From assembly GCA_010279815.1 (NCBI GenBank), contig QEOQ01000256.1, positions 95,914 through 159,913 of the forward strand: a DNA stretch of 64,000 nt, written 5' to 3'. The notes under the pieces are model-generated. The model saw only the letters and a list, made by a program, of their open reading frames with translations, ran no database searches and had not been told where the DNA came from. Origin of the DNA: Brachionus plicatilis. Taxonomy: Eukaryota; Rotifera; Eurotatoria; Ploima; Brachionidae. The position numbers and the translations under genes were made by a program. Every line of letters starts with the position of its first letter. Position 1 is the first letter of the stretch. Below are positions 11,700-25,569 of the stretch, one piece after another.

Positions 11700-14600
11700 A
11701 AAAAAATAAAAAGAATTCAATAAACAAATATTAACCCAATACGAGTCCACAAAACTGAAACCAAATGGTGTCACGAAATTGTTTTTTTTCTAATAGATCT
11801 GAGTCTTTTTTTAATATGGATTCCATACAAATATTTGCATTTTTCTTTCATCTTTCATTTTTCGCAAATATTTTGATAATAATTATAAAATATTCTGTCA
11901 GAAATAAATGGTTTTGTTAAATTCAAATACAAATAGAGCAAAAATTCTTCTTTTTTTGATTAATTAAAATTAAAGTTATCGCAAACTCTTGACCACTTCT
12001 CTTGGAACAATTTCAACATTTTGGTTTATTCTTTATGGAACTAATACCATCAAAGCAGTGCAATTAAATTTTTTAATTTTTAGAATAAACCTTGACTCCT
12101 AACTTTAAATTAAGAATAAGCGCAAAAGTTTACTTTTTTTCTTTGAATAATTTCGAATTTCTTCTGGAATAAACTTAAAAAATTGTGGAGTTAAATTCGA
12201 AATTAAAAAAAAAATTAAAAATTAACCTTAATTCTAATTTTTGTCCTATTCTAAGAGTAAATGTTAAATAAAAAATTCGATTTAATAGCCTAAAAAACAG
12301 TATAAATAAATTTATTGATTATTTTGCCTAATAACTTTACCATTTTCGTCCCGAGGTAGCCTTTTTCTGCCACGTTTCTTTGGTGTTAATTGATTTTGCT
12401 GTACAGTAGTTACATTAGTTATTTTCTTATTTGAACTAGTTGTGATATTGGAAGTTATTGAAAATTTAAAGTTAAGTTCTTATGTAGATAATTTGAAAGA
12501 AGAAGAAGCAATCATTGGTTAGACACTGTTGTAACCTATGTTCTTGGATTTATATCTTTTTTGGAATAATATTTCGGAACAGCAAGATAAAATAAACATT
12601 TTTTTGGCTTTTAGTAGAAGATCAGTCAGTTAAATCAAAAATTATAGTTGATAAATTAGGATTGCTAATTTGTAAAATAATACCGAAATTTCTTAAATAC
12701 TTTTAAAATATCTACTTAACATTTTTTAAGTAAAAATCTTCGAACCAAATAATTTTTTTATTAAATCCTGCTAAATTATTAGAATTAAAAAATAATTGAA
12801 TAAAATCTTTTTATTTAAATTTAAAATAGACCATTTTTATGTAAAATTAATTGATCTTGTTTAAGATAAGACTGTAAATGCTCAAAATTCTTTCATAAAA
12901 ACATTCATCTGTGCATCTTGCAGACTGGAAAATTGTAATTTTGATAAATAACAAGCATACTTTTAAATTTATAATTAAAAAGCCTTTTCGACTTCAGAAA
13001 ATAATTTAATAGCTTTTTGTTCTGTCAACAACATTCAAAACTTGACTGGTGAGTGTCTGTACCAGGCCCAAAAATTTTTCTTATTATTCAGAAGTTTATT
13101 AATTTTCTTAAAATACTTTCATGAAGAACTAAATTTTCGAATAAAGGTTTCATCCAAAATCTAAATGAAGGCTACATTAACTTTACAGAAGTGACAAAAA
13201 ACAAAATAGAAAATTTTTTTGTAGAAGAAAAAGATTTTTTGTAAAACTTGTTTATTTTTTATTCATAAAAATAATTTAAAATTTATATTTTTGTAGCAAT
13301 TTACGATATGTCTGACAATTCTTACTTTATATTTTAATAACAATTATTGTACAATTAGATTTAATTCTCAAATCAATAATTTTTAATCAATAAAACGTTT
13401 GAAACTCAAAAATAATTCTAAATATATTTTTTTAACAGACAGTATTTACGTTTTAGCGAAAAAATTTTTTTTTAAAGTTTTAATAAGAAATGGTGGCACT
13501 AAGTCCAATACATACATATGATTATTTTTTTAATTAATTTTAACATTTCTAATGTTAATTTAATAATTTATTTATTCTAATAAATTTAAAGCCCAATGGA
13601 CAGAATAATAATTCTTTAAAATAGAAAGTAGAGAATAAAATAAAATATAAAATTTAATATCAAATAAATAAATACAATTATGTAAAAAAGTCTATCTTTA
13701 GGAGGTCATTTACCGATTGTAAAAATTATAAAAATTTGAGTAGTCAAAATTTAATTGCATATTTAATTTCATTCTGGAGACAACTAATTTTACCGAATCA
13801 ACTAGACCACGATTGATATCCATAAAAACGATGATTAATTATTTCGTTTGAAGTCTTGGAACTGTAACACTGATATGAGTCTTTTTCTCCACACAATCAA
13901 GTTGTTTAAAAAACGAGGTGCTTTTCTGATCATATTCTATTTGCTAGACTGTTACAATTCAGACCGGTAGTTAATAAATATATATATAGAGGATGACCTG
14001 ATCATTTGCATGATCGGGCAAGTTAACTAAACTTTGGTCCGTATAAGCATCACCCGTTAAAAGCAAAATGAGGGTCCCATTTTCGCTTAACAACGTTAAT
14101 ATTGAATCGAGGTCTGACATAGCTAAAAAACCAAAGAACATTGAGTCAAATGGAAAGTCCAAGGGCAGAAAATATTGAGCAAATTATTTTTGGGACTTAT
14201 AAAAAATTCTGGTTAATTATAACCTGGTGAATAATTAATGACCAATTAATTGTTTACCTGGTCATCAAATTTTGAGACCAGTGGTCATATTCTTCAAATG
14301 GTCCCATATTTTTTACCTTCCTTTTAGATAAAAAACAAGAGTGAACAAAGATTAACTCTTGAATAAATGGAAAATATGGATAATTAATAAACTATTATGA
14401 AATTTTGACTTTAGTTTTTTTGGTTAAGTCGCTTGCCTCCGAAATAATTTAATTTGTGTTGAGTGAAAATCGACCCATTTTTTAATTAAAGTTTGATCAA
14501 TCAAAATAATTGTTCCGTAATAACTTTAATATAATGATAGCATTGTTAAACTTGGTTTAGAGTAACAATAACTTTTAACCAAATATAATAAAAAAAATAA

Positions 14601-17600
14601 TTTGACGCCTGTTTTTTATTTATCTAAAGAAAATATGAAGAAAAAAATTCAGTCTATAAATAAACCTAAATGTTTCAGCAGATTCGTGTAAATCCGAACT
14701 TCCGGAAATTGTTGAATTTTATTTTGGATTTAAATAATCAGTTTTAAAGATGTTTTTTTGTTGAATTAGAAAAAATATTCTAAAATATAAATTTTAATTT
14801 TGAAAATTTCGGAAAAGGAATGGAATAAGAAGATAAATCGGAATTAGCAGGAGTAAGATATCGAACTCAAAATTTTAATTAAAAATGACTTTTTTCAATT
14901 TCAAAGCGAAAAATATGATTTTGACCATCAAAATCTTAGTATGACTTTAAAGAATAGCAGAAAAAAGTCTAAAAATTATTTGTTATAATGTGACAACTTC
15001 TTATAAGAATAAAAACAGCTCTGTTTATTTTAAAATTTTTAAAGAAAAATTAAATTTCATTAAAAGTTATTTTCTAATTTAAATGGCGACTATAAATTTT
15101 TAAAAATTTTTTGAAAAAAAATATGCCAATTTTCTTAATAAATAGTATCTAAAAATTTAGAATATAAAATAAATTTGAAATGAAGCATAGTTTATTTTTT
15201 TCTTGAGTAAATTTCTATTGATAAAAATATTTTAAATACTCAAAAAATATTTCTAAGCTTAAAAAATAAAATTATTGAATTGATTTCAATTTTTCAAGGA
15301 AGAAAAAACTTTTATTTTTACAAAAAAATAAATAAATAAGTAGTTAATAAATAAGTAGCAAATTTTTAGACCAAAATTTTTATAGAAAAACTTATTTTGA
15401 AACAAAAATATTTATCAAGAAAAAAAACTTAAAAAATTTAACTTAAAAAAAGCTAGTCTATATTAAATAATTAAATATTTTATAACATTAGATTAAATTT
15501 TTGTTTAGTTTTTTCAGAGGATATAATTTTACTAAATTATTTTGATAAAGTCTGTTCTTAATTTTTTTTATTCAAATAAGTCGTGCCTGACTCAAAAGAG
15601 ACCCTGAAAAAACCAAATTAAATCTAGATTAAATTTCAGATTTTAAATTTTGCTAACTCATTGTCGAAAATTAAACGTTATATTTGCATTTTTTACAGCT
15701 TTTCTTTAAAATAAAATGCTTTTAATTAAATTTTTTTTAATTAATTATTATTAATAATATTTTTTGAAGGGTTTTGAAAAAATTTACTAAATAAAATCTT
15801 TGAAAAAAGCTCTTTAAAATATTAATAAACGTTTAAACATAAAAACGTTTCTTCAATATACTATTATTTAGGGAATTAATATTTAATAGATGTCTGTAAA
15901 TTAGATTTTCAAAAGTAAAATTTTCAATGCTTAAAAATACAAAGGGCTTAATTTTGAATTAACTAATTATCTTTAAAATAAACTTATGGAATTATAATAG
16001 GAAGAATGCTTGGTTCTGGGATATTTCGATGGGGAATAGTGAATGAGCAACATATTTTTTAATGACAGAATATTTAGTGATAATCTAGATATAGTCAGTG
16101 AGTAGCAAACTGCTCAATATATACTTAATTTAAAAATTTTTTCTTAAATAAATTGTAAAGTAAAAAAAAAATGTTTCAAAATTATTAAAGGCAAAGTTAA
16201 TTTAAATGACTCTGTTGATTGCAATGAAATCAGATTGCGTATTTTTATTTTTGATAAAATTAACAATCGAGCAAAAATTTCACCTTGTTTATTTTAAGTA
16301 ATTAATTTATTTGGTTTACAGGGGAATGATTAAAATTATTTTCAAGTATTTAAGCTAGTTTTGATTTTCAATTGAAAGTTTTTTAAGAATAGTTTTTATT
16401 ATAAACAAAAGCAATGATTGATAAAATTGAAAAATAATTAAAATAAAAATTATTTTGTTCCTTTTAGGTACAAATATTTAAAAATAAATAAATAGCTTGA
16501 TTTTAATTTTGTGCGAGCAATTTGTTACCTTTTGGCGCAATTTTCTTTATTCGGTGCATGTGATCACCCACGGGTTCGAACAATTTGTCAGATTTTTATT
16601 CAAAGACACTTAATTGAATTAATTTTTCAGACTTTTGCAATCAACTTGTTAATTCAATTCTAGTTTTAACATCCTTCAGTTCAAAAAAAAAAATTATTAT
16701 CAAGAAGTCTGCTAAAAATTAAATCAATAAATTTACAGCGATTTGACAAAGAGAGTCTATGCCCGCTTTTTCTATAAGCCATTCATTTTTTAATCGATGC
16801 ATTGTAAAAATTATTTAGTTTAATGCTTAATTCAATAGTTATATGCTCATTTCCTTTAATTTGTTCAATTAGAAAAACTTTTTTTTTAAATTAAAAACTG
16901 AAGACTTATAAAAACTTTTGAAAATCAATATTCACTTCATTTTGAATCTAATTGAAGAAGTGTTTAATATTCAGAAAAATATTACTCTGGGACCGAGATT
17001 GATTGTATAGATTAAATTTTGTCTTCGAGGGAATAAACCGATTAAATGGAACTTTCTGAGCAAAACTTTTAATCAAAAAGATAAAACTCATAGGTTTTAT
17101 TTAGATTACTTTTGTTCACAATTTTAGATCAACAGAACAAAAAAATTTCATTTCAAATGCCAAATCTTGATTTAAAAAGATTTTCTAAGCTTATTTTAAT
17201 TAATTAAATTAAGCCAAATTACAGTGTTGAACATTTTTCTATTACTTAAGTAACTTTCAAATTATATTTACTCTTGAAAAGGAATTTTTTAAATAATAAT
17301 CCTTTTTTAAAAACAAACTATTTATATTTGCTTTGGAATTTATAAAAAATGCGAAAAAAACTATCGATTTTATTAAGCAAATTAAATTTTTTCTATTGAA
17401 CCAAAGCTAAAAATTTTTCTCATTTGGTTAGTTTTTTTGTAAGATGGTCTAACTGAGTGACCCTTTTTTCAATATTTTAAATTTAAACTATTCAAAAGTG
17501 TAAATTATCTAAATGTTATCACCCTTTTGATCATAGGTTTTTACTCGCTCATCTAGTACAATGTGTCAATTGCTCAATTTTTTTCTCTTTTCTCCTCGAA

Positions 17601-18220
17601 GTAAACCCGGTTGCCCCAGGTAAGCCAAAAAAATTTTTTTTTAATTATATTTATGCTCGAGAATAAATTTTTTATTTTAAATATTTTCAGATAAGGAATA
17701 CTAGGGTTCTAAAGTACTAGAATTGGTTTTTGGTCTCGGGCCTAAAATAATACTAATCAAAAAAAATAATTACTGTTATTAGCTAAAAAATCATAAATTT
17801 TCAACAAAAATATCAAAAAAATTTAAGAACATTGGCGTCTTTTGAGTGAGCTAGTTATAAAATATAAATTTTATGGATTCCTTTTGATTTATTTGATGAT
17901 TGTCATTTTTTAAATTGTAACTAAAGAAACAAATAAGACACCAAAGCTCTTAGATTTTTGGACACATTTGTTTTTAGGTAAAATATGGTAAATTTACTTT
18001 AATTGTTTAAAAAAATGCGGAACATCACTGTAATGCTGAAAATCGCTCAAAGAACTTAATCTTGAAAATTTATCGTAGCTTTAGGGCATTTAAAGTAATC
18101 TTAATATATTAATACGAAGTAATATTTTTTGTGAATAGTTTAAATTAGATATTTGCAGATTTTACCTTAAATTTTTTTATACTTTTAGCCAGGCTTGCAC
18201 TTTAATTTTAGGGCAATATA
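11700..18220. other. AT-rich stretch with one AT-hook remnant
   Basis: Apart from the AT-hook remnant at 12312-12478, no supported gene is seen. Around 14205-14310 there are scattered GACCA/TGGTC words like the subterminal motifs of the Merlin-type elements, but no defined ends. The ORF at 13971-14162 (minus) shows no family signature. Confidence 0.55.
12312..12478 (-). pseudogene. AT-hook-bearing ORF remnant
   Basis: An open frame of about 55 codons on the minus strand, without a start codon, ends with a basic AT-hook-like block (KKRGRKRLPRDENGK) shortly before the stop. The upstream part is Ser/Thr/Asn-rich. The AT-hook core is normally RGRP; here it is RGRK, so DNA minor-groove binding is only plausible. 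A stop precedes the open frame directly, so this is either a last exon or a decayed fragment. Similar basic tails occur at 20675-20806, 27865-28005 and 41383-41685, suggesting a common transposon source. I do not recognise a specific family. Confidence 0.35.
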
Positions 18221-18536
18221 AAATTTTAGTAGAAAAATTACAGTACAAAACCTAAATGCTTCATAATTTTTTTTCTAATTGTGCCAAAATGGTTCTGTAA
18301 AGAGTACAATATTGTACAAATTTTTACAAAAGAATTCCAGGGTCTGCAAAAACTCTGCAATTTTCTGAAAAATGCTTGATCATACTATGCAATAAATTGC
18401 AGAGTTTTTGCAGACCCTGGAATTCTTTGGTAAAAATTTGTACAATATTGTACTCTTTACAGAACCATTTTGGCACAAATAGAAAAAAAATTATGAAGCA
18501 TTTAGGTTTTGTACTGTAATTTTTGTACTAAAATTT
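18221..18536. mobile_element. Fold-back (snapback) element with 143-bp arms
   Basis: The left arm 18221-18363 and right arm 18394-18536 are near-perfect reverse complements around a 30-base loop. Shared words include GAATTCCAGGGTCTGC, AGAGTACAATATTGTAC and GCATTTAGGTTTTGTAC. The similarity is high enough that the element is probably young or recently corrected. There is no ORF. It abuts the decayed end of a CAGAGTTG-family MITE, into which it may have inserted. Confidence 0.85.
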
Positions 18537-18547
18537 CACATTACCAA

Positions 18548-18677
18548 TTTTCGCGACTTTGACTTTAGCTAGACCGCGACAATAACTGGAACGGAAAAAA
18601 AACATTCTTCAGTCATTAAAAATTTTTAAGCCCTGACTTGGACTTGACTTAAGACTTGTGACTTTTAGACAACTCTG
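18548..18677. mobile_element. Right end of a CAGAGTTG-family MITE
   Basis: The sequence ends CTTGGACTTGACTTAAGACTTGTGACTTTTAGACAACTCTG, the family's right terminus. The inner part (AATTTTCGCGACTTTGAC ... CGCGACAATAACTGGAACGG) is a rearranged match to the interior of the copy at 7488-7785 (CGCCGTTCCAGGTAGTTAATG). The left half is missing. Confidence 0.55.
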
Positions 18678-18679
18678 CT

Positions 18680-20253
18680 AAGTTCTAAATGGGAATTTTT
18701 CGAGGATTTTTATTTTTAATTTGTTTAAATTTTTCAAAAATTTTTTAAAAAGTAAAACAAATTTATTTGCTTCATTTTATTTGATTTTGTCCACTGATAC
18801 GTTTAGCAAAATAAATCAAGTGGAGTGGTTTCTGTAAATGAGGTATTTATGCCTAAAATTTTATTCAAAAAAATATTGAATATAAATCATAACTATTTGA
18901 GAACAGTTCGAAGCCTTTTTAAATAAAAATAACTATTAAAAAAAAAAAAAAAAAGTTCAATTTTTTTAAATGGAATTTTATAGAGTAAATACAATTCAGC
19001 TTGTAGCAAATTTATAGAATGGATGATTTTTAATAAAATCAATTTTATATTAAAAGTAAGTGAATGTAAAAAACTTTTTTAATTTTGAGATTCTTTTGTT
19101 GAAATGCGTGAATAATATTATTTTAAAATAAGCATTTTATGTTTTCAAAATTAAACTATCACCTCTAAATAGAGATAGAATAAACTACGTGTAAACATAG
19201 GTTATTGCGTTGGTGCAGAAGAAATAAACAAAAAATTTTCCTAATCTTGGTACAAGAAGTACCTATAAAATTTTCAACATTTTAAATTTTGTTTATGTTT
19301 TAACCTTTGGAAACTACATGAACCAATTCGAGTCCGCAAAACAAATATATTTCAGCGATTTTATTTTAAATTTGATTAAAATTCTCTTTAATTTAAAAAT
19401 AAGATTCTTTGGTTATTTTTTCTCAAATTAAAATATTTTTTTGTGAAAAGAACCTCAAAAAAACCTTAAAATTATTTGCTTATTTTTGCTAGCAAAAAGA
19501 TATCGTTGCATGCTTTCCGGATACCTGAACAATATTTTTTTTAAAACTAAAAATCAGGATCACATTTTATTATTTATTTTCCGGTTCCTTTTTTTTAAAA
19601 CGGCAGCTCAATTTTAATTTTGATTGTCATTACATTTCTTAGAAAAAAATCGTTTTATTTTAATTAATAAGAAACATTTTAGCAGCTTCTTTTATGTTAA
19701 GAAAATTTTCTATTAGTCGGCCATTTAACTTTGAAATTTATGAAAAAGTTAAATGTGCTTTTTTTATTTAATTATTGAATTAGCAGTGACCATGCTACAT
19801 GAAATCTCATGATATGATTTCACATCATTTCATGACTAATTAAATTATTAAAAAGGAGAAATACTTTTTTTTAATTAAAAAAATATTTATTAAATCCGAA
19901 ACTTATTTCTAACTCTTTAAACCTTTGTGTATCATTTTTTTAATCGAAATATTGAAAATAGTCTCTAAAATTTAATTTTGAATAGACAAAATTATTTTCA
20001 CTAGTTTCAATCAAAAAGAAAAAACTTTATTTTGTTTATTGGGACTGTTTTATTCGTTTAAGACCCCCTTACTTGAAAAGTAACTAAGACTTATCTTATT
20101 TTCTAATCTAATCTTCGAATGAATTTGTCAACCTTATTCCCCGATTTCACCTTGAATTTAAAAAAAGAAATAAAGCATATTTAATTAATTTATTGATTTT
20201 CATAGATGTTTTTTTTACTCTAAAGAAACTGCGCAATTCAGAAATAAAATAAA
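18680..20253. other. AT-rich stretch, no feature seen
   Basis: No family-bearing ORF, no clear terminal repeats. A poly(A) run at about 18938-18953 is the only simple repeat. Confidence 0.55.
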
Positions 20254-21304
20254 TACCGTAATTCCGTGTTGGGGAACGCGTGCATTAATACCCAAAGTCA
20301 TATGTGAAGTGCATGCACAGACATTAACCCCTTCCATGTTAAAAAAATACTATTAAAGGTTCGACGCACTACATGTGCAACTTTGGGTATTAACGTGTGA
20401 TACTAATAAAAAAACCAAGTTTAAATGTCGAGTTAATAATCAAAAAATCTTTTTTAGAGCAACACTTTAATTTGAAATTTTTTGAAATATTAAAAAAATA
20501 ATTTTGCATATTTCAACTTTTAGTGCGACCATTCAAATAAAATTATGAAAATGTTTTTTAATATTAAAAATTATTTTTTTTATGCTTATCTAGTTATAGA
20601 TGCAGCTTTTTTTTTAAAGATTTAAAAAATCATACGATATTTCATAGATAATTTCAAACCAGAATGAGAAAGTTATGCGTCGACCTCTTCAAAGTTTAAA
20701 CTTGAATAGAGTTGATATTACTCCAGTTGTAGTTTTAAATAAAGATGGGAGTGTTCGAAAGCCTCTTGGTAGGAAAAAGGACTCAAAAAACAAATCATCA
20801 AATTAAGATTTTCAAATAGTATTTTTTTTATTTTAATATTGTGTTTAAACGCCGCTCTTATAATTAATTCAAGACTTTGTCATATTATTTTAATATTTTA
20901 ATATTTATATTCTATGAAATATCGTATGATTTTTTAAATCTTTAAAAAAAAAGCTGCATCTATAACTAGATAAGCATAAAAAAAATAATTTTTAATATTA
21001 AAAAACATTTTCATAATTTTATTTGAATGGTCGCACTAAAAGTTGAAATATGCAAAATTATTTTTTTAATATTTCAAAAAATTTCAAATTAAAGTGTTGC
21101 TCTAAAAAAGATTTTTTGATTATTAACTCGACATTTAAACTTGGTTTTTTTATTAGTATCACACGTTAATACCCAAAGTTGCACATGTAGTGCGTCGAAC
21201 CTTTAATAGTATTTTTTTAACATGGAAGGGGTTAATGTCTGTGCATGCACTTCACATATGACTTTGGGTATTAATGCACGCGTTCCCCAACACGGAATTA
21301 CGGT
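20254..21304. mobile_element. Fold-back transposon with about 390-bp arms and a central ORF
   Basis: TACCGTAATTCCGTGTTGGGG at the left end is repeated inverted at the right end (to 21304). The two arms, about 20254-20650 and 20914-21304, stay nearly identical throughout. Only the 265-bp centre is unique, and it carries a 43-residue AT-hook ORF (20675-20806). A TA dinucleotide at each outer edge would be the target duplication if the TIR is CCGTA..., as in the elements at 25412, 31540 and 38155. The arm identity indicates a recent copy or strong arm homogenisation. Confidence 0.85.
20675..20806 (+). CDS. 43-residue AT-hook-like micro-ORF in the fold-back element
   Basis: An ATG at 20675 opens 43 codons to TAA at 20804-20806. 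The N-terminal half is unremarkable (MRRPLQSLNLNRVDITPVV). The C-terminal third is strongly basic and holds RKPLGRKK, reminiscent of an AT-hook (core GRP or similar) without the canonical GRP. It is the only unique, non-palindromic sequence of the element at 20254-21304. It could be the last exon of an ancestral transposase-associated protein, the tail of a captured gene, or chance. Translation is not shown by anything in the sequence. Comparable basic tails occur at 12312, 27865 and 41383. Confidence 0.35.
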   Translation: MRRPLQSLNLNRVDITPVVVLNKDGSVRKPLGRKKDSKNKSSN

Positions 21305-24300
21305 AAACTATCATCTTAACTATTTTTTTAAATATAATTATACAATTTTTTTCCTATTTGTCATATTATATTTTTTATTTAAGCGAAAGGGTCTTGTAAA
21401 TTTTTTTAAAGATTTGACATTTTTTTTTCATTTCCAGGCTTATTTTTATTTTATCTAAGAAAAAAAAAATTTCAATAAAATTTTCAACTGGCAAATGAGA
21501 TATTCAGAATTTCTTTTTTTTTAAGTATAAAGAGTAGAAGAAATTATTTAGTTTTAATAAAAGTAAACTAGAAAATAAAATTCGACTTATTTCTACATTA
21601 TACCTAAATTTCTTATTAACTCAAATGAATATAATGGTCTTTGCTGATTTTGATTCGAATTGTGTGTAATTTAATTTAGTTGTATGCTAAACTAATACAA
21701 TTTTAATTTAGTAAAATTAGACATTGAGAGATTTAAGTGATAAACAAATAGCTCGAACAAATGATCGGCAATCATTCAAATAAAATCATTTAATTAATCA
21801 TTTATTTTTATCTTTCATGAGCTTAAATTTAAAAAAACTTTATTTGAATTTAATTTATTTTGATAAATGTAAGCTAATTTAATAGAAGAGAATTCCTTCG
21901 AACTTGAAGAACGCTTCAATTAAAGCAATCTCGATTTCTTTTTTTACCCTTTACTTGCATGCCTAGTTTAAACAAAAAAATATTTAATTAATAAAAAGTG
22001 CACTAAAATTGTGTTGCCTGAGCTTATTGTTTAAAAAGAAAGTACTTAATCATTAAGTTCGCCAAGATGTCTCCTCCTAAAAAATGGATACCAATATTTA
22101 GTCTGGAAAAAAATAATTTTTTATTTCAAAATTGATTATTTCAATTAATCAATTTTGTGATAAATGGTAAAAACAAATAAAAATCTCATTTGTATTTAGC
22201 AAAATGCTTGTTCAAATTTTTTTTGTAAATAATTTGATGAATATTTTTAGAATATTTGTTCTTTGAAATGTAGACATAATCGATACTTTCTTGATTAGAT
22301 ATTATTTACACCTTTATTTACCGCTGAAAATACCTCTATATCAATTAAACTTTCATTATTTCTAAAATTTAATGGCGACAAATAAATTATTTTGTGTAAG
22401 CAATCAATACTTTTTAAAGAAAAGCAAAGATTATTTTTTTTGACTCAGAGAATGAAATCTTGGATTCGTTGTTGAAGAAAAATTGTTTTCAAAAATTTTC
22501 TAAAAGAACAAAAAAAATCAGGATATTTCTGATAATCTAAATTACGCCGAATGTCTTAGGGGTAAATTAAAACAAAAAATGTATTTCAATGAAAATTTCT
22601 TCATTTTTTTTCTAAGAAACAAAAATAAAATTTTCTAAATGAATAGATTCAAAATGTTGGTGAACTAGGTGAACATTTTAAAAGCTGAACAAAAAAATTT
22701 AAAAAAATACTTAATTTTAACAAGTAATGAGATAAGTCCGCCAAGGTTAAAAAATTTATTTGGTTATTTTTCAAATTCTAAATGCAATATTAAAAAAATA
22801 GATTTAATTATTTGGATTTAAATATTATCAAAAGCCTCAAGTATTTTCTGGTTGTAATAAAAAATATTGTAAAAATGTATCATTTTTTCTTCCAGCTAAT
22901 CAAATCTTTGATAAAAAAAAAACAAAGTTCAAAGTCCATAATTTTTTTAAAGTTCATTAGGGGAATATGATACATTCCATTCTTTAGTCTAACTTTATTT
23001 GCTTTTTGTTTATTTTTAAGTGTTTGGACTTTTAAGGTAAATTAATTAGAAAAACTCTCATAATTTTTATCGTACTAAAAAAATAAAAAGAGAAATCATA
23101 AAATTCAAAACATGATCACTTTATTCATAAAATGATCACTCGTTAAAAAAATCATTTTCTCAAAACTGATCTTTGGGTAATTTGGAAACAATGCTTAACT
23201 TATTAAAACCAGGACCACTGAAAAACCTCAAAATTTGTGGAACTTTTACCTATGAAGAAATTCCAACTTAATATTTTCAAACCGGGTTCAAAAATTCAAA
23301 AATACCAAATTTACTGTCCAAAAGATGTTAAATAGTCGAAGTGTTTTTTGGAAACCTTTTTTAAATTAAAATAGAAGAACAAATAGGAAAAAAATTTCAT
23401 TGAAAATAGACATTTTAAAAGTCATTATAAAAATGTAAGTAAAAATTTTCCATGATTATAATCCATGATTTTCCTTTTAAAATTATTGTTTAAAAAAAAG
23501 ATAAAATATTATGAGATTATTTTATAAAGTTTAAAAATGCTTAGATTAATATTGATCAAATATTGATTTTTGTTCAGAACAAAAAAATAATTTCACCTAT
23601 AATATGAGTTCAATCCTGGCTTTTGGAAACGACAATTTGTCCTTCTTGTCAACCCTAATATTAACCATGATTTTTGTTACATAAAATTCAAGAATGGAAA
23701 CAAATAAATAAATTTTAATTTTAGTTAAGATAGAGTTTGTACTTTCAAAATAATAGCTTTGTAAAAGAAATATTTAGACAAAAATGCTGCTTAATTATTG
23801 TTTATTCCCTCATTCGCTGTATCTTTAAAAAATTGTATTTACTGTTACTTCAAGTATTTTTTTAAGCTTATTGTAAATAATTAAAAAATTTCAAGTCATG
23901 AAAAACAAGAGGTCTAATAAAACAATTCTAAAATCTCGATTTATGAAGGTAATTAATTAATTTTGTTTTTTTTTTGTTTCTAAAATTTTACACAAAAAAG
24001 CTAAATAACTTAAAAAAATAAATGCATCAATATTTGAGAATTAAGCTTTTAAATGTATTTCAAGATTCACATTTTTGAAAATAAGTCAAAGCTTTAAATT
24101 TAGAAAGAATAAATTGAAATGCGTTTTTTTGTCATCCGAATTCTTGAAATAAGATAAGTTAGCAGTCTAATTAGAAACATTGAATTCTGGCATTTAAATC
24201 ATAAAATGTATTTTCTTTTTTTTTTAATTTTTAAATATTTTTATTCATTTGCCCATGAGACTTGAATAAATAAATATTATTAAAAGCTATGAAAAAAATT

Positions 24301-25410
24301 TAATATCTTGATTAAAATGCACTTGAATTAAAATACTCGTTGATTTGTGATGGGCATATAATTTAGCTTTTGTTAAGAATTATTTTCTTTGATATCTATT
24401 TATTTAACCATATGGTCTGCTGTTTGATGACAAAAAAATTTGCATAAAAAGTGAGTAAAAAAGAAGCATTTGTTAATTAATTGAAAAAACTAGAATAAAA
24501 AGTATGAAATTATGAAAATTATTTTCTTAGATAGAAAAAACTCAAAGATCGTGTTCTAATTAGTATTTGGTTTAGTAATGGGTATCATGCAAGACTTTAA
24601 AAAAAATTTTTATTAGTTATTTGTTAAAGATAAAATTTTAACTTTTCAAAATCGAAAAATTAACCACCAAAAATTTTAAACTAAAAATAAAGAAGTGTTT
24701 ACCAAGCTAATTAATAAAATAATTTAATTGAAGAAATTTAATTTACAATTAAAATTTGAATGAAGAATAATGTGAAATCAAACAAGGACAATTAGAAAAA
24801 TGATACCGTACTAAATAAACTCTTGCATGCTTCTTTTAGAAGTAAGGCGAGCTTCAAGTTCATTTTTTTTCGAGTGATTACCATCCAAACCAGTTTCTAC
24901 AAAAATTTAATTAAAAAATAAGCTTAATTCTAATTATTAAATTGTATTCAAAATTTTTTAAATTAATTAAAAAAATTCAATTTTAGCGTTAAAACTTAGA
25001 AAAACTTTGGACACTATTAATGGAAGATTTAAGTTGAAGTTTATTTTTAAAATATAATTAAATAAAATTGCTAAATAAAATGGTTTGAATGGTAACAAAT
25101 TCAAAAAAATTAAACTTGATGTTCGACTTTTTTCTTAGAGAGGAACACTAAAAGTGACTATAAAAAAGTTGTCGAATTTGAGACCCTGCTTTTTCCCTGA
25201 TATTCGTATCTCACTATAAATTAATTAAGATAGGGAAGCAGAGCTTTATAATTGCGATTAACGAGGCGTTGTTTTTTAACTTTAATTTAGGAATGAAATC
25301 AAAAATTAAAATAACAAAAGTTTATATTGTCATTTTTTTTAGATTTTCTTTTGAATTTTTTTTGATGATGTTTCAATTTTAAATACAAAGCTTTTTTTTT
25401 CTTTTAAGCT
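21305..25410. other. AT-rich stretch, no feature seen
   Basis: Four kilobases without a recognisable ORF, terminal inverted repeat or tandem array. The 78-codon ORF at 21222-21458 starts inside the fold-back arm and is low complexity. Confidence 0.55.
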
Positions 25411-25411
25411 T

Positions 25412-25565
25412 ACCGTATTTCCTCAAATGGAAGTAACCACAAATACAAGAAACTTGCTTATATTTCAGTCAAAATTTCCTTTATTTTCCTTTAATTACGT
25501 AAAAAATTTTCGAATAAAAGAAATCTTTTGATGACCGAACTTTCTTATATTTGATGAAATACGGT
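25412..25565. mobile_element. Short MITE with TACCGTATTTC termini
   Basis: TTACCGTATTTCCTCAAATG at the left and TATTTGATGAAATACGGTAA at the right are inverted copies enclosing about 150 bp that also pair internally (AAGAAACTTGC... / ...ACTTTCTTATATT). Edge dinucleotides are TA on both sides. No coding capacity. Related termini occur at 31538-31941 and 38153-38449. Confidence 0.75.
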
Positions 25566-25569
25566 AATT

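Noticed and set aside
13971..14162. 63-codon minus-strand ORF with balanced composition
   Set aside because: No recognisable motif, ends in a TATATA run; no splice or start context to support a gene.
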